Of a DNA stretch of 64,000 bases, positions 1 to 9,500 are shown piece after piece (the first letter of the stretch is position 1; each line of letters begins with the position of its first letter). The position numbers and the translations under genes are program-made. Source of the stretch: Chitinophaga flava (GTDB lineage: Bacteria; Bacteroidota; Bacteroidia; Chitinophagales; Chitinophagaceae); NCBI RefSeq assembly GCF_003308995.1, contig NZ_QFFJ01000001.1:2418001-2482000 (forward strand), in the 5' to 3' direction. The notes beneath the pieces were generated by a model, which was not told where the DNA came from, searched no databases, and was given only the letters and a program-made list of their open reading frames with translations.

Positions 1-363
1 AACGCCATCGGCGCCCACCACGATGAAATGGAAATGCAATACGTGATCTCTCCGATCGTTCAGGCCTGCGACGCCATCAGTGGCGCCCGTCCAGGCGCCC
101 GCCGCGAAATCATGCAGAGCTACCTCCAACGTATCAAAGATCTGGAGAACCTGGCCTTGTCTCACGAAGGTGTGGAGAAAGCCTACGCTATCCAGGCCGG
201 TAGAGAATTACGTATCATCGTAGAGAGCGATAAAGTATCCGACAACGATGCTGACCGCCTGTCTTTCGAGATCGCGAATAAAATACAGACCGAAATGCAA
301 TACCCAGGTCAGATCAAGGTAACGGTGATCCGTGAAAAACGCGCGGTGAACATTGCCCGCTAA
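1..363 (+). CDS. rny: Ribonuclease Y, C-terminal part (5' end outside window)
   Basis: RNase Y is a membrane-anchored endoribonuclease that starts mRNA turnover. Only the last 120 residues are present; the frame is open to the left edge. The visible part has the end of the HD domain (AIGAHHDE at the edge, then ADAISGARPGARRE-type sequence, here ACDAISGARPGARRE) and the conserved tail with GVEKAYAIQAGRE and YPGQIKVTVIRE. These blocks are diagnostic for the family. The KH domain and N-terminal membrane helix must lie outside the window. A terminator-like hairpin follows the stop codon. Confidence 0.95.
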   Translation, partial: NAIGAHHDEMEMQYVISPIVQACDAISGARPGARREIMQSYLQRIKDLENLALSHEGVEKAYAIQAGRELRIIVESDKVSDNDADRLSFEIANKIQTEMQYPGQIKVTVIREKRAVNIAR

Positions 364-405
364 TCATTCTGATTTAGATATCTGGAATTTTGATATTATA
401 TTGGA

Positions 406-435
406 GTCCTCCGGTAAAACCGGGGGACTTTTTTT
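406..435 (+). terminator. Rho-independent terminator after rny
   Basis: A 9-bp stem (GTCCTCCGG with CCGGGGGAC, one G-T pair) around a TAAAA loop is followed by seven T residues. It lies 43 nt after the rny stop codon. Confidence 0.85.
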
Positions 436-490
436 ATATGCGAACAACGGACTACCACGTTATATTTCATTCAAAAATCCAATAATCTAT

Positions 491-1105
491 ATGAAGCGGT
501 CTTTTTTAAAATTTGTATGGGGAGCTGCCCTCATATTATGTACCAGCGGCGCTTTTGCTCAGAAAGCACAATCATTATTCAACGGTAAAAACCTGGATGG
601 CTGGAAAATACACGGTACTGAAAAATGGTATGTAGACAAAGGTGAACTGATATGTGAAAGCGGTCCGGATAAAGAATACGGCTATCTGGCCACCGACAAA
701 CAATACAAGAACTTTGAGCTGACCGTACAGTTCAAACAGGAAGCAGACGGCAACAGCGGTGTGTTTTTCCACTCTTCCCTGGAAGGCACCAAAATTGCCG
801 GCTGGCAGGCCGAAGTAGCGCCGCCCAACTTGCACACCGGCGGTATCTACGAATCCTATGGCCGCGGATGGCTGATTAAACCCGAAAAGGAAAAAGAACA
901 ATACCTGAAAATGGGTGAATGGAATACCATGAAAATCCGGGTTTCCGGCGATCAGGTAACCACCTGGCTCAATGGTCATGAGATGATCACCCTGAAAGAC
1001 GAAAAAATCGGCGCAGCCGACGGTCAGATTGCCTTGCAGATCCATTCCGGCGGAGGCATCAAGGTAAGATGGAAAAATATTAAACTGGTTCCACTGAAAG
1101 GATAA
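491..1105 (+). CDS. Secreted single-domain DUF1080 (3-keto-disaccharide hydrolase-like) protein
   Basis: This is a 204-residue exported protein with a signal peptide (residues 1-23, ending GAFAQ) and one DUF1080 domain with the hallmark start SLFNGKNLDGWK, then NSGVFFHS and WKNIKLVP at the end. DUF1080 is a concanavalin-like jelly roll; characterised relatives cleave 3-keto-glycosides. I chose the ATG at 491 because it gives a clean signal peptide; the reading frame is open further upstream to 353, but that extension runs through the rny terminator. The SDR gene starts 38 bp downstream on the same strand. No LacI-type operator is seen upstream, unlike the double-domain paralogue at 10387. The substrate cannot be read from sequence. 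Confidence 0.88.
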   Translation: MKRSFLKFVWGAALILCTSGAFAQKAQSLFNGKNLDGWKIHGTEKWYVDKGELICESGPDKEYGYLATDKQYKNFELTVQFKQEADGNSGVFFHSSLEGTKIAGWQAEVAPPNLHTGGIYESYGRGWLIKPEKEKEQYLKMGEWNTMKIRVSGDQVTTWLNGHEMITLKDEKIGAADGQIALQIHSGGGIKVRWKNIKLVPLKG

Positions 1106-1143
1106 TTATTTGTTTATTTGGATACAAAACGACCAGATAAATA

Positions 1144-1932
1144 ATGACCTACAAAGACCAGGTAATCTTTATAACAGGCGCCAGTTCCGGTATAGGCCGG
1201 CAACTGGCGCTTTTATTGGCGCAGGAAAAAGCCTGGCTGATCCTGACAGCCCGCCACCATGATACATTGGAGGCCGTAAAACAGGAATGCCTCCAATACA
1301 CCCCACATTGTGAAATACTGGTGATGGACATCACCCACGAAGAACAGGTTAATGAAGGTGCCCAGCGTGCCTGGCAACTGTTCAGGAAAATTGATGTGCT
1401 GATCAACAATGCAGGCGTCACCCAACGTTCCAAGCTGATAGATACACAAGTGTCTGCCATTCGGCAACTAATGGAGGTCAACTTCTTCGGGCCTGTGATG
1501 CTCACCAAAGCCCTACTGCCTTATTTTAGAACACAGCAACGTGGCCAGATCATCGTTATCAGCAGCATGGCAGGATTGATGGGCTATCCATGGCGCTCCG
1601 GCTATAATGCCGCCAAACACGCCCTGCAAGGGTATTTCGAGACACTACAGACAGAACAGCCCATCCCTCAATTGTACACGACCCTGGTATGTCCCGGCCG
1701 TATTCATACACCTATTACCTATGCAGCCATCACTGCTGATGGGTCTCCGTTCGGGAAGATGGACCCGGGCCAGGAACATGGTATCCCGGTAGAACGATGT
1801 GCCCGGCGCATCCTCACGGCCATGCGTAAACGAAAAAAACTGGTACTGATTGCCCGCGCAGAACGGGTACTGCTCTGGTTTAAACGTTTCTTTCCACCAC
1901 TTTTTTACCTGATAGCACGGAAAGGAAATTAA
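1144..1932 (+). CDS. Short-chain dehydrogenase/reductase (SDR)
   Basis: This 262-residue classical SDR has the Rossmann cofactor motif TGASSGIG at residues 11-18, the NNAG motif (INNAGV) and the catalytic Tyr154-x3-Lys158 (YNAAK) with an upstream serine in ISSMAG. The C-terminus is basic and hydrophobic (KRFFPPLFYLIARKGN), which may associate with the membrane, as in DHRS7-like enzymes. Family membership is certain; substrate is unknown. It is 38 bp downstream of the DUF1080 gene and may share its transcript. It ends 45 bp before the convergent scpB, with a bidirectional hairpin in between. Confidence 0.9.
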   Translation: MTYKDQVIFITGASSGIGRQLALLLAQEKAWLILTARHHDTLEAVKQECLQYTPHCEILVMDITHEEQVNEGAQRAWQLFRKIDVLINNAGVTQRSKLIDTQVSAIRQLMEVNFFGPVMLTKALLPYFRTQQRGQIIVISSMAGLMGYPWRSGYNAAKHALQGYFETLQTEQPIPQLYTTLVCPGRIHTPITYAAITADGSPFGKMDPGQEHGIPVERCARRILTAMRKRKKLVLIARAERVLLWFKRFFPPLFYLIARKGN

Positions 1933-1942
1933 TTCCAGCGCA

Positions 1943-1973
1943 TAAAAAAAGCCTGCATTATGGCAGGCTTTAC
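1943..1973. terminator. Bidirectional terminator between the SDR gene and scpB
   Basis: AGCCTGC and GCAGGCT form a stem at 1950-1969 with A-run on the left and a T-rich right flank, so it can serve both convergent genes. Confidence 0.7.
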
Positions 1974-1977
1974 TATT

Positions 1978-3042
1978 TTATTTTGTTTGATCTGTACCTT
2001 CTTCGCTGGTTTCTCCTTTATCCTCATCCTCATCCTCATCCTCATCCTCATCCTCATCCTCATCCTCATCCTCATCTTCTTCTTCCTGTTCCTCCGAAGG
2101 TTCATCATCTTCTGTAGGCAGGCCCATGGCTTCTTCTATCATACCATCAGGGTCCTTGGCTTCGTTTTCCTCATCCGGAGTAATAGCATCTTCCGGGGTG
2201 GAAGCATCTGCAGTGGTGTCTCCTTCTCCGGTTGAAAGATAGGTATCGTAGTGAATGATTTCGTCGTCTGGTTCCGCATCTTCATCTTCCGCTGCAGGCA
2301 GTCTTTCCGGTGTTTCTCCAGACTCCTCCAGGTTATCCAGCTCATGATCGGGATCCAGCAGCTCTCCGCTTTCAGACACCATCATGGAATGCCCTGGTAC
2401 TTCATCATTTCCTTCGTCATTTACTTCATCCTTTATTTCTCCACGGCCGATGGTGGCGGTATCGTCGTTGATGAGCGTAGGCTGTACCATTTCTTCTTCG
2501 AAGAGCTCTCTGAGTTTGGGCAGGTCGGCGGCGGAGTTGATGCCGAAATAGTCCATGAATGAGCGGGATACGGCGTAGAGCAATGGTTTTCCGGGCAGAT
2601 CTTCACTGCGGCCGGAGATCACGATCAGTTCTTTTTCCAGCAGTTTTTGAATGGAATAGTCGGTGCTGACACCACGGATATATTCAATTTCACCTTTGGA
2701 GACAGGTTGGCGGTAGGCGATAATGGCCAGTGTTTCCAGGGCCGCGGTGGACAGGCGTTTCAGGAATTTATCACCATTCAGCTGGGCTACGGTTTGATAA
2801 TATTCTTTTTTAGTCATGAACTGGTATCCACCACCGCTGTTTCTGACTTCAAAGGCATAAAATTCGGAGCTGTATTTTTCCTTTATGGCTTCCATAGCTG
2901 CTTCTACCTGGTCTAACGTAGCGCGGTCTTCGAGAAAGGCCAGCGCATTGTTGAGTAAATCCATTATTTCCAGCAGCGGCAAAGGCCTGTCAGCCGCAAA
3001 GATAAGTGCTTCCACATGCGGGATGAGCTGTGATATTTCCAT
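1978..3042 (-). CDS. scpB: ScpB, segregation and condensation protein B, with long acidic tail
   Basis: ScpB is the winged-helix dimer (kleisin partner) of the SMC-ScpAB condensin that compacts and segregates the chromosome. Residues 1 to about 185 carry the family core (IPHVEALIFAADRPL at the start, AALETLAIIAYRQPVSKGEIEYIRG in the middle, and the DYFGINSAADLPKL block). Known ScpB proteins are usually about 170-220 residues; this one has 354. The extra C-terminal part is rich in Asp, Glu, Pro and Thr and ends in an alternating Glu-Asp run encoded by a perfect hexanucleotide repeat (2021-2076). The tail is probably disordered. scpA is not adjacent. Confidence 0.93.
   Translation of the reverse strand: MEISQLIPHVEALIFAADRPLPLLEIMDLLNNALAFLEDRATLDQVEAAMEAIKEKYSSEFYAFEVRNSGGGYQFMTKKEYYQTVAQLNGDKFLKRLSTAALETLAIIAYRQPVSKGEIEYIRGVSTDYSIQKLLEKELIVISGRSEDLPGKPLLYAVSRSFMDYFGINSAADLPKLRELFEEEMVQPTLINDDTATIGRGEIKDEVNDEGNDEVPGHSMMVSESGELLDPDHELDNLEESGETPERLPAAEDEDAEPDDEIIHYDTYLSTGEGDTTADASTPEDAITPDEENEAKDPDGMIEEAMGLPTEDDEPSEEQEEEDEDEDEDEDEDEDEDEDEDKGETSEEGTDQTK
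2021..2076. repeat. Hexanucleotide tandem repeat inside scpB
   Basis: Nine uninterrupted copies of TCCTCA (2021-2074) plus two further bases. On the coding strand it reads GATGAG, giving an alternating Asp-Glu stretch. Unit length is a multiple of three, so copy-number slippage changes tail length without a frameshift. Confidence 0.97.
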
Positions 3043-3063
3043 GTTAATAACAGAAGTATGGCT

Positions 3064-3103
3064 TACAAAAAAAGGTCAAAGACCGAAAATACAGTCTTTG
3101 ACC
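3064..3103 (-). terminator. Rho-independent terminator of atpG
   Basis: A perfect 10-bp stem (GGTCAAAGAC with GTCTTTGACC, 3074-3103) is followed on the minus strand by a run of seven T. It lies between atpG and scpB, so the two genes are probably separate transcripts. Confidence 0.88.
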
Positions 3104-3147
3104 CTAATCTGAAAATATTTAAATGTTCAGTGTTGACGTAGCTTTTA

Positions 3148-4032
3148 TCAACCAGCCAGCGCAGCAGCACCACTTACGATCTCGGTCAGCTCGGTAGTGA
3201 TGGCGGCCTGACGGGCGCGGTTGTAAGAGATCTTCAGGGAGCGCAACAGTTCCTGAGCGTTTTCTGTTGCTTTATCCATCGCGGTCATACGGGCACCGTG
3301 CTCAGAAGCATGTGTGTCCAGGATAGCTTTGAAGAACTGGGTATTCAGAATTTTAGGCATTAACTCTGCAATCAGCACATCTTTCTGTGGTTCGAAGATG
3401 AAATCAGCCTTTAATTTGTTGTTGTCATTGTTTTCCACCTTAGCGATAGGCAGGAACTGCTCAGACACAAATGTCTGGGTAGCAGCGTTTTTGAATTCGC
3501 TGTAAATGATTTCCACTGCATCGTAGGTACCGTCGATAAAGCCGTTCAGCCCTACAGCAGCAGCTTCTTTCACATGATCAAAAGTCAGGTTACTGAACAT
3601 CTGCCAGAACTTGTCGTTTACTCTGTAACCGTTCTGTGCAAAGTGCTCATATCCTTTTTTACCGATAGGCAGTATTTCTACTTTGCCCTGCTCATACTGC
3701 TCGTGGTATTTTTCGCGGATAACACGTTTGGCAGTTTTGATCAGGTTGGAGTTAAATGCACCGCACAAGCCTCTGTCTGAAGTGATTACCACGATCAGTA
3801 CTTTTTCAACCGCACGTTGTGCTGCCAGAGGTGTGTCGATATTGCCTTCACTGTTGGAAACAATATTCTGCAACATTTCCTGGAGCTTTAAGGCGTAAGG
3901 ACGCATCAGCAAAATGGCATCCTGGGCACGTCTTAATTTCGCAGCACTCACCATTTTCATGGCTTTTGTGATCTGCTGACCAGATTGAATAGATTTGATT
4001 CGGTTTCGAACTTCCTTAAGCTGTCCGGACAT
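3148..4032 (-). CDS. atpG: F1Fo ATP synthase gamma subunit
   Basis: The gamma subunit is the central rotor shaft of F1. The 294-residue protein has the signature N-terminal helix (LKEVRNRIKSIQSGQQITKAM), the SDRGLCGAFN segment and the C-terminal helix with ATENAQELLRSLKISYNRARQAAITTELTEI. Length is typical. No other ATP synthase subunit gene lies on either side, so atpG is separated from atpA and atpD here. It is flanked by a -7 promoter element upstream and a strong terminator downstream, consistent with a single-gene unit. Confidence 0.97.
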   Translation of the reverse strand: MSGQLKEVRNRIKSIQSGQQITKAMKMVSAAKLRRAQDAILLMRPYALKLQEMLQNIVSNSEGNIDTPLAAQRAVEKVLIVVITSDRGLCGAFNSNLIKTAKRVIREKYHEQYEQGKVEILPIGKKGYEHFAQNGYRVNDKFWQMFSNLTFDHVKEAAAVGLNGFIDGTYDAVEIIYSEFKNAATQTFVSEQFLPIAKVENNDNNKLKADFIFEPQKDVLIAELMPKILNTQFFKAILDTHASEHGARMTAMDKATENAQELLRSLKISYNRARQAAITTELTEIVSGAAALAG

Positions 4033-4099
4033 ATTTTAATCAATTACGAATGACTAATACTTGTGACCCATTCAGGGGTTTAATTCCTGAATTTGGCTG

Positions 4100-4107
4100 C
4101 AAAGGTA
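4100..4107 (-). promoter_or_regulatory. atpG: Bacteroidota -7 element upstream of atpG
   Basis: TACCTTTG on the minus strand, 68 nt upstream of the atpG start, matches the TAnnTTTG consensus. I see no clear -33 TTTG at the usual 19-21 nt spacing. Confidence 0.55.
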
Positions 4108-4198
4108 AGCAATGACAGTATAATTTGAAAATCCGTAAAAAAGATAATTCAATCTTTCTTTTAAAGATTGCTATTCAATAAATTACAAATAATCAATA

Positions 4199-4780
4199 TT
4201 ACAATGTTATGGAAGTGCCCAGTACCTGCAGAAAGGCAGCGATCCATTGTGGATGAGCAGGCCATGCCGGCGCTGTTACCAGGTTGCCGTCTACTACCGC
4301 TTCATATACATTTACAGAGACATAGGTGCCACCGGCAGCCGTCACTTCAGGCGCTACCGCCGGATAGGCCGTCAGTTTTTTACCCCGTACCACATCGGCT
4401 GCGGTAAGGATCTGGATACCATGACAAACAGCCGCTACTGGCTTGTTTTCAGTAAAGAAATGCCGGGTCAGCTCCAGCACATGCTTATTCAGACGGAGAT
4501 ACTCCGGCGCTCTTCCTCCGGCAATCACCAGCGCATCATAATCCGCCCCGGACACATCCGCGAAAGTAGCATTGAGCACAAACCCATGCCCCGGTTTCTC
4601 ACTGTAAGTCTGGTCGCCCTCAAAATCATGAATGGCTGTTTTTATCTTTTCACCGGCTGCTTTGTCCGGACATACCGCATGTACCTCATGTCCAATCATC
4701 TGCAGCATCTGAAAAGGTACCATGGTTTCATAATCTTCTGCATAATCTCCCGTCAGTAATAAAATCTTCTTCTGTGCCAT
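4199..4780 (-). CDS. DJ-1/PfpI family protein
   Basis: This 193-residue protein has the class I glutamine amidotransferase-like fold of the DJ-1/PfpI family, with ALVIAGGRAPEYLR and the nucleophile elbow AVCHG (Cys119, His120). Family members include deglycase/glyoxalase-type stress enzymes and proteases of uncertain activity; the exact function cannot be set from sequence. It stands alone, 98 bp after the end of the susD gene on the same strand, with a 20-bp palindrome in between. Confidence 0.88.
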   Translation of the reverse strand: MAQKKILLLTGDYAEDYETMVPFQMLQMIGHEVHAVCPDKAAGEKIKTAIHDFEGDQTYSEKPGHGFVLNATFADVSGADYDALVIAGGRAPEYLRLNKHVLELTRHFFTENKPVAAVCHGIQILTAADVVRGKKLTAYPAVAPEVTAAGGTYVSVNVYEAVVDGNLVTAPAWPAHPQWIAAFLQVLGTSITL

Positions 4781-4836
4781 ATATGGTTAGTTTTTTTGAG
4801 TCTTTAAGATACTGAAAAAAGCACTATGATTTACAA

Positions 4837-4856
4837 CCCAGGACTTAAGTCCTGGG
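4837..4856. repeat. Perfect 20-bp palindrome between susD and the DJ-1 gene
   Basis: CCCAGGACTTAAGTCCTGGG is fully self-complementary. It lies 22 bp after the susD stop codon on the minus strand. No T-run directly follows it on either strand, so it is not a textbook terminator; it may be a dispersed palindromic element. Confidence 0.75.
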
Positions 4857-4878
4857 CTATGTTTGTTTTAGTATACCG

Positions 4879-6498
4879 TTAGTATCCCGGGTTTTGGGGG
4901 AACGGTGTGGAAGAGCGGTCAATCTGGTCTTGCGGGATAGGCCGCAGCAGGTATTTAGCTTCTACGGCACCGGCTTCAGGGTTATGTTTCTTCACCCTTT
5001 CGATCAGTTTACCGGTACGTTTCAGGTCAAACCAGGCCAGTTGTTCACCAATCAGCTCACGTCCTCTTTCATCAAGGAGAAAATCGATATCCACATCGGT
5101 GGCTTTTATTTTCATCGCGTCCTGATTGACCTGCGTTTCTGCCGGCGTGCTGCCCTGGCGGGCTGCTCTCATTCTTACTGCGTTTACCATATCGGCAGCG
5201 CCCTGGGCATTGCCTAGTTTGTACAGGGCTTCTGCAGCAATCAGATAGGTTTCTGCCAGGCGGAAAGCAATAAAGGGCCTCACGCCGGAAGCCTGATTAT
5301 CAGGGCGTAATGCATCACTAAACTTATTCAGGGACGGATATAAACGTTCGGTATATTTATCGGAAGATACCAGCAGGTAATTTTTGCTCTTTATCTCTGC
5401 ATCCGTTACCGGACGGCCTGGCATGTATACCGCTGTATCACCCAGCTTCATCACCCAGGGAGTGGTAGCGGGTTTGTTGACGAACCATACGGTTGTAAAA
5501 AACTTCTCGTACCGTACATCATGCACGCGGTCTTTATACAGGGTATCCAGCAGGAAGGCAGTGGGCCGGAAACGTTTCCAGGGTGTACCATTGGCCAGGT
5601 CGCGCTGCATACCATTGAGCACATCGTACTGCATCAGGAAAAAACGGCAGGCATTGTTGTCTGGTGAAGCATAGAGCGGATCAGTGGTGTATTGTGCAGC
5701 GAAGATGGTTTCCACATTATTTTCATTGCCCTGTGCCCATACTTTTCCGGGATCATCCAGCAATTTAAAGCTGTAGTTTTTGATAACACCTTCTGCATAT
5801 TTGTCGGCATTGGCATAATCATCGGGTTGTGCCTGCGGCGAAGAAGCACGGGTGAGGTATACCCTTGCCAGCAGGTGTTCTGCTGCCGGCTTTGTAGCGC
5901 GGCCCCACTCATTCTGTACCGCCGGAAGATACTGTGCAGCCATCTTCAGGTCACTGATAATAGCATCATATACCTTGCTGGCTGTATCCCGGGTAGCAGC
6001 GGTGTTGATTTCCTTATTTTCGTGTAGCCGTAAGGGTATGTTACCAAACGTTTGCAATAAAATGAAGTGATAATGTGCTCTGCAAAACAGTGCTTCCCCC
6101 ACTCCCAGGCTTTTGCTGGCTGAGTCCAGGTCTTTTACCTGATTAGCGCGATCTATCACTACGTTACTGTTGTTGATAGACTGATACAATCCGTTCCATA
6201 ACTCTCTTACGTGATCATAGCGTGCATCGAGCTGAGATGTGTATTGATTGGCAAATTTGAAGTTACCATCAGAACCGTTGGTATAGGTATCTGTTCCTAC
6301 TACGGTCAGTGTCATCCCTCTTTCTGTGCTGTAGAAGATACGCATGCCGGCGTAACTGGCATTGACAGCCGTTTTGAAACCATTCCGGGTATTATAGAAA
6401 TCATCGGTGGTATTGGTTACGACATCTTCCTGCAGCATTTTGTTGCATCCGGTGCCAGCGATTGCCAGTAATGCTATGGCCCACAATATATTTTTCAT
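4879..6498 (-). CDS. SusD/RagB-family outer-membrane lipoprotein
   Basis: SusD-like proteins are surface lids that bind substrate over the SusC channel. The 539-residue protein starts with a lipoprotein signal (lipobox AGTGC, Cys18), has the helical TPR-like body (LFCRAHYHFILLQTFGNIPL) and ends with the family tail LRPIPQDQID...QNPGY. It lies 24 bp after its susC partner in the same operon. Binding specificity is not readable from sequence. The LacI-type operator upstream of susC suggests shared control with the DUF1080 and oxidoreductase genes at 10387 and 14015. Confidence 0.95.
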   Translation of the reverse strand: MKNILWAIALLAIAGTGCNKMLQEDVVTNTTDDFYNTRNGFKTAVNASYAGMRIFYSTERGMTLTVVGTDTYTNGSDGNFKFANQYTSQLDARYDHVRELWNGLYQSINNSNVVIDRANQVKDLDSASKSLGVGEALFCRAHYHFILLQTFGNIPLRLHENKEINTAATRDTASKVYDAIISDLKMAAQYLPAVQNEWGRATKPAAEHLLARVYLTRASSPQAQPDDYANADKYAEGVIKNYSFKLLDDPGKVWAQGNENNVETIFAAQYTTDPLYASPDNNACRFFLMQYDVLNGMQRDLANGTPWKRFRPTAFLLDTLYKDRVHDVRYEKFFTTVWFVNKPATTPWVMKLGDTAVYMPGRPVTDAEIKSKNYLLVSSDKYTERLYPSLNKFSDALRPDNQASGVRPFIAFRLAETYLIAAEALYKLGNAQGAADMVNAVRMRAARQGSTPAETQVNQDAMKIKATDVDIDFLLDERGRELIGEQLAWFDLKRTGKLIERVKKHNPEAGAVEAKYLLRPIPQDQIDRSSTPFPQNPGY

Positions 6499-6522
6499 GA
6501 CGAATGTTTTTGATTGAGAAAA

Positions 6523-9500
6523 TTAAAACCGTGCATTCACGCCAAATTGCAGCATCCAGGTAGCGGGTGCATCGATACCTATCACATTTACATCTTCGGG
6601 ATCTACACCTTTGTATTTCTGTCGATATGGCGCCAGTATGAGTGGTTGTTTTACGCTTACATTAAAGCGAAGATCCTGCATCTGCATACGTTTTACAGCA
6701 GCTTCGGGCAAGGCATATGACAACGAAATACTTCTTATTTTCAGGAAGCTGGCGTCAAAATAAGCGAGGGACTGGTAGTTGACCGGTCGCTCCTGGTTGG
6801 CATTAGGCCTGGGGAAATCGTTGGTAGGATTGGTAGGTGTCCAGTAGTTGATGTTCAGGTTATTGAACCGACCGAAAAGTGTATTGGTATTCTGATAGAA
6901 ATCACTTCTGATCATACCGCCGATGCGGGCAAAGGCTACTACAGACAACTCAAAGTTTTTGTAGCTGAAACGTTGTGTGGTACCGGCTGTCCAGTCAGGT
7001 TGCGGAGTACCCAGTATTTTACGATCGCTGGCATCTATCTTTTTGTCACCATTGGTATCTTCCACTTTGATGGTTCCTGGTACCGGTTTGTAGCCCAGAC
7101 CGTCAGTTTTATCACTGGTTTGCCAGATGCCGATTTTATTGTAGTCGTAGTACACATAGGTAGGTTGCCCTACAAACCAGCCATTGCCGATGTCTGCCTG
7201 TTTACCATCCATCAGTTCCAGGATTTTAGACCTGTTCAGGGAGAAATTGACATCCATGCTCCAGTTGAATCCTTTGGGGTTGTCTATCACGATGCCGGAC
7301 AAACCCACTTCCAGGCCGGTATTGCTGGTAGCACCCACATTCTGCAAAACACTGTTGAAGCCGTTGCTGTAGGGTAGCAGGAAAGGCATGAGCAGGTCGG
7401 TGGTTTTCTGTTTGTAATAGTCTACGGTACCGGTTAAACGATTATTGAAGAATCCGAAGTCTAGGCCAACGTCAAAGGAGGTGGTGGTTTCCCAGGTGAG
7501 GTTAGGATTACGCAGCATTTGCGGTGTATATCCGATCACGCCTTTGCTTCCGAATGAATAGGGGATGCGGGAGAGCTGTCCCTGTGTAGCGTATGGATCA
7601 ATACCGGTATTGCCTATACGGCCGTAGCTGACACGTAGTTTCAGGTTATTGATGGTGCTGTGGCCTTTCAGAAATTGTTCATTGGAGATGTTCCATGCTG
7701 CGGCTACAGAGGGGAAGTAGCCCCATTGTTTTCCGGGAGCAAAGCGGGAAGATCCGTCTGCACGCATGGTGAGGGTGAGCAAGTAGCGATCATCGTAGCC
7801 ATAGTTGAGGCGGCCCATGTAAGACAGGATAGTCCAGGAGCCGAGGCTGCTGCCTACGCCGGTTACGTTCATGGCTTCGCCCAGGTTATAATATTCCTGT
7901 GATTCCACCAGTACGCCGCGCACATCTGCGGTGGAGCTGTCGCCTCTTTGTCTTTGCACGCTGTACAAACCGGTAAAGCCGATATTGTGTTTGCGGTTAA
8001 AAGTTTTGTTGTAGGTGAGGACATTTTCAACTGTATATGCAATCGTTTCACCACTTCTTTTGGTAGCGGTGGCATCACCACCGCCTACCAGCAGGTTTAC
8101 GTTGTTGCGTCCCTGAAACAGGCCATAGTTGTATTGTGAGATATCAGGACCTACGTTCAATCTGTATTTAAGTCCGTCGATGATTTCCACTTCTCCGTAC
8201 AAACTGGTAAAAAGACGGAAACGTTTGCGGTTTTCCACACGGTTACCATCTACATAGTCCAGCAATGGATTGGGGAGGTTGCTGTCGCCATTGGGGAAGA
8301 TGATCAGTTTGCCGTTATCATCATAAGGTGCAGAGATAGGCAGCATACGCAGGGCGTTGTTGATACCATTGTAGGTTTCACCTCTGCGGTTGCTGTAGGA
8401 ACCTAACAGTGACGCCCCTACTTTCACGCGGGAGCCGATCATCTGATCGAGTGCGATGTTGATATTATAGCGTTCATAGCTTTGTAGTTTGAGGACGCCC
8501 TGATCTTTGTAGTAACCGAGGCCGATGGCATATTTTGTTTTTTCCGTACCGCCGGCAACACTGATGGCGTGATTGGTTTGGTAGCCGGTAGAGAGGATCA
8601 GTTTCTGCCAGTCGGTATTGGTACCTTTCTGGATGCCGGCATATTCGATAGGGGTAAAGATTACCTTATCTGAGGAGTCACGGTTGCTATCTTTGTATTT
8701 ACCGACAGTGCGGTTGGCTTCCCGTCTCATTTCAGCGAACTGCTCCCCATTCATGAGGTCTGTTTGACCAAGATTTTTTACGATACCGTAGGAGCCGGAA
8801 TAAGAGACGATTGGTTTACTCACTTTACCGCGGGTAGTGGTGATCAGCACTACGCCGTTGGCCCCTCTGGAGCCGTAGATAGCGGTGGCGGAGGCGTCTT
8901 TCAGGATATCCATTGACTGGATAGTACCGGGGCCGATGTCGTTGAGACTGCCGGAGTAGGGGATGCCGTCTACCACATAGAGCGGGTCGTTGCCGGCGGA
9001 GAGGGAGCGGGTACCGCGGATACGCACGGTGGGCTCATCGCCGGGTTTGGCGCTGTTGCTAACAACGTCTACCCCTGGTGTACGGCCCTGTAAAGCTTGC
9101 TGGGCGTTGGTTACCGGTACTTCCTGAATCGCTTTGGTGCCTACAGAAGCGATAGAGCCGGTGACATCTTTTTTCTTTTGCTGGCCGTAACCAACCACAA
9201 CTATTTCTTCCAGTTTTTTACGGTCTTCTTCCAGGGTGATGCTGATGACGTGGCGCCCGTTGATCGGCTCTTCACGCCGGGAGTAACCAATAAAGGAAAA
9301 GATCAGTACGGTATTGGCATTGGCAATCTGTAGTTTGTAATGCCCGTTGGCATCCGTCTGTGTGCCGGAAGTACCGCCTTTGACGGCTACCGTTACCCCT
9401 ACAAGCGGGGATTTATCTGTCGAGAGTACGTTTCCTTCGACCTGTTGGGTGGTTGATTGTGCCTGAGCAAGCTGATGGCATAGCAGTAGACATAACGCTG

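Noticed and set aside
1960..2235. Small hydrophobic frame with a long Ile-Leu run
   Set aside because: It is the reverse frame of the scpB hexamer repeat; the alternating residues arise from the repeat, not from a membrane protein.
4837..4856. Classical terminator of susD
   Set aside because: The 20-bp palindrome lacks a directly adjacent T-run on either strand, so it is listed as a repeat.
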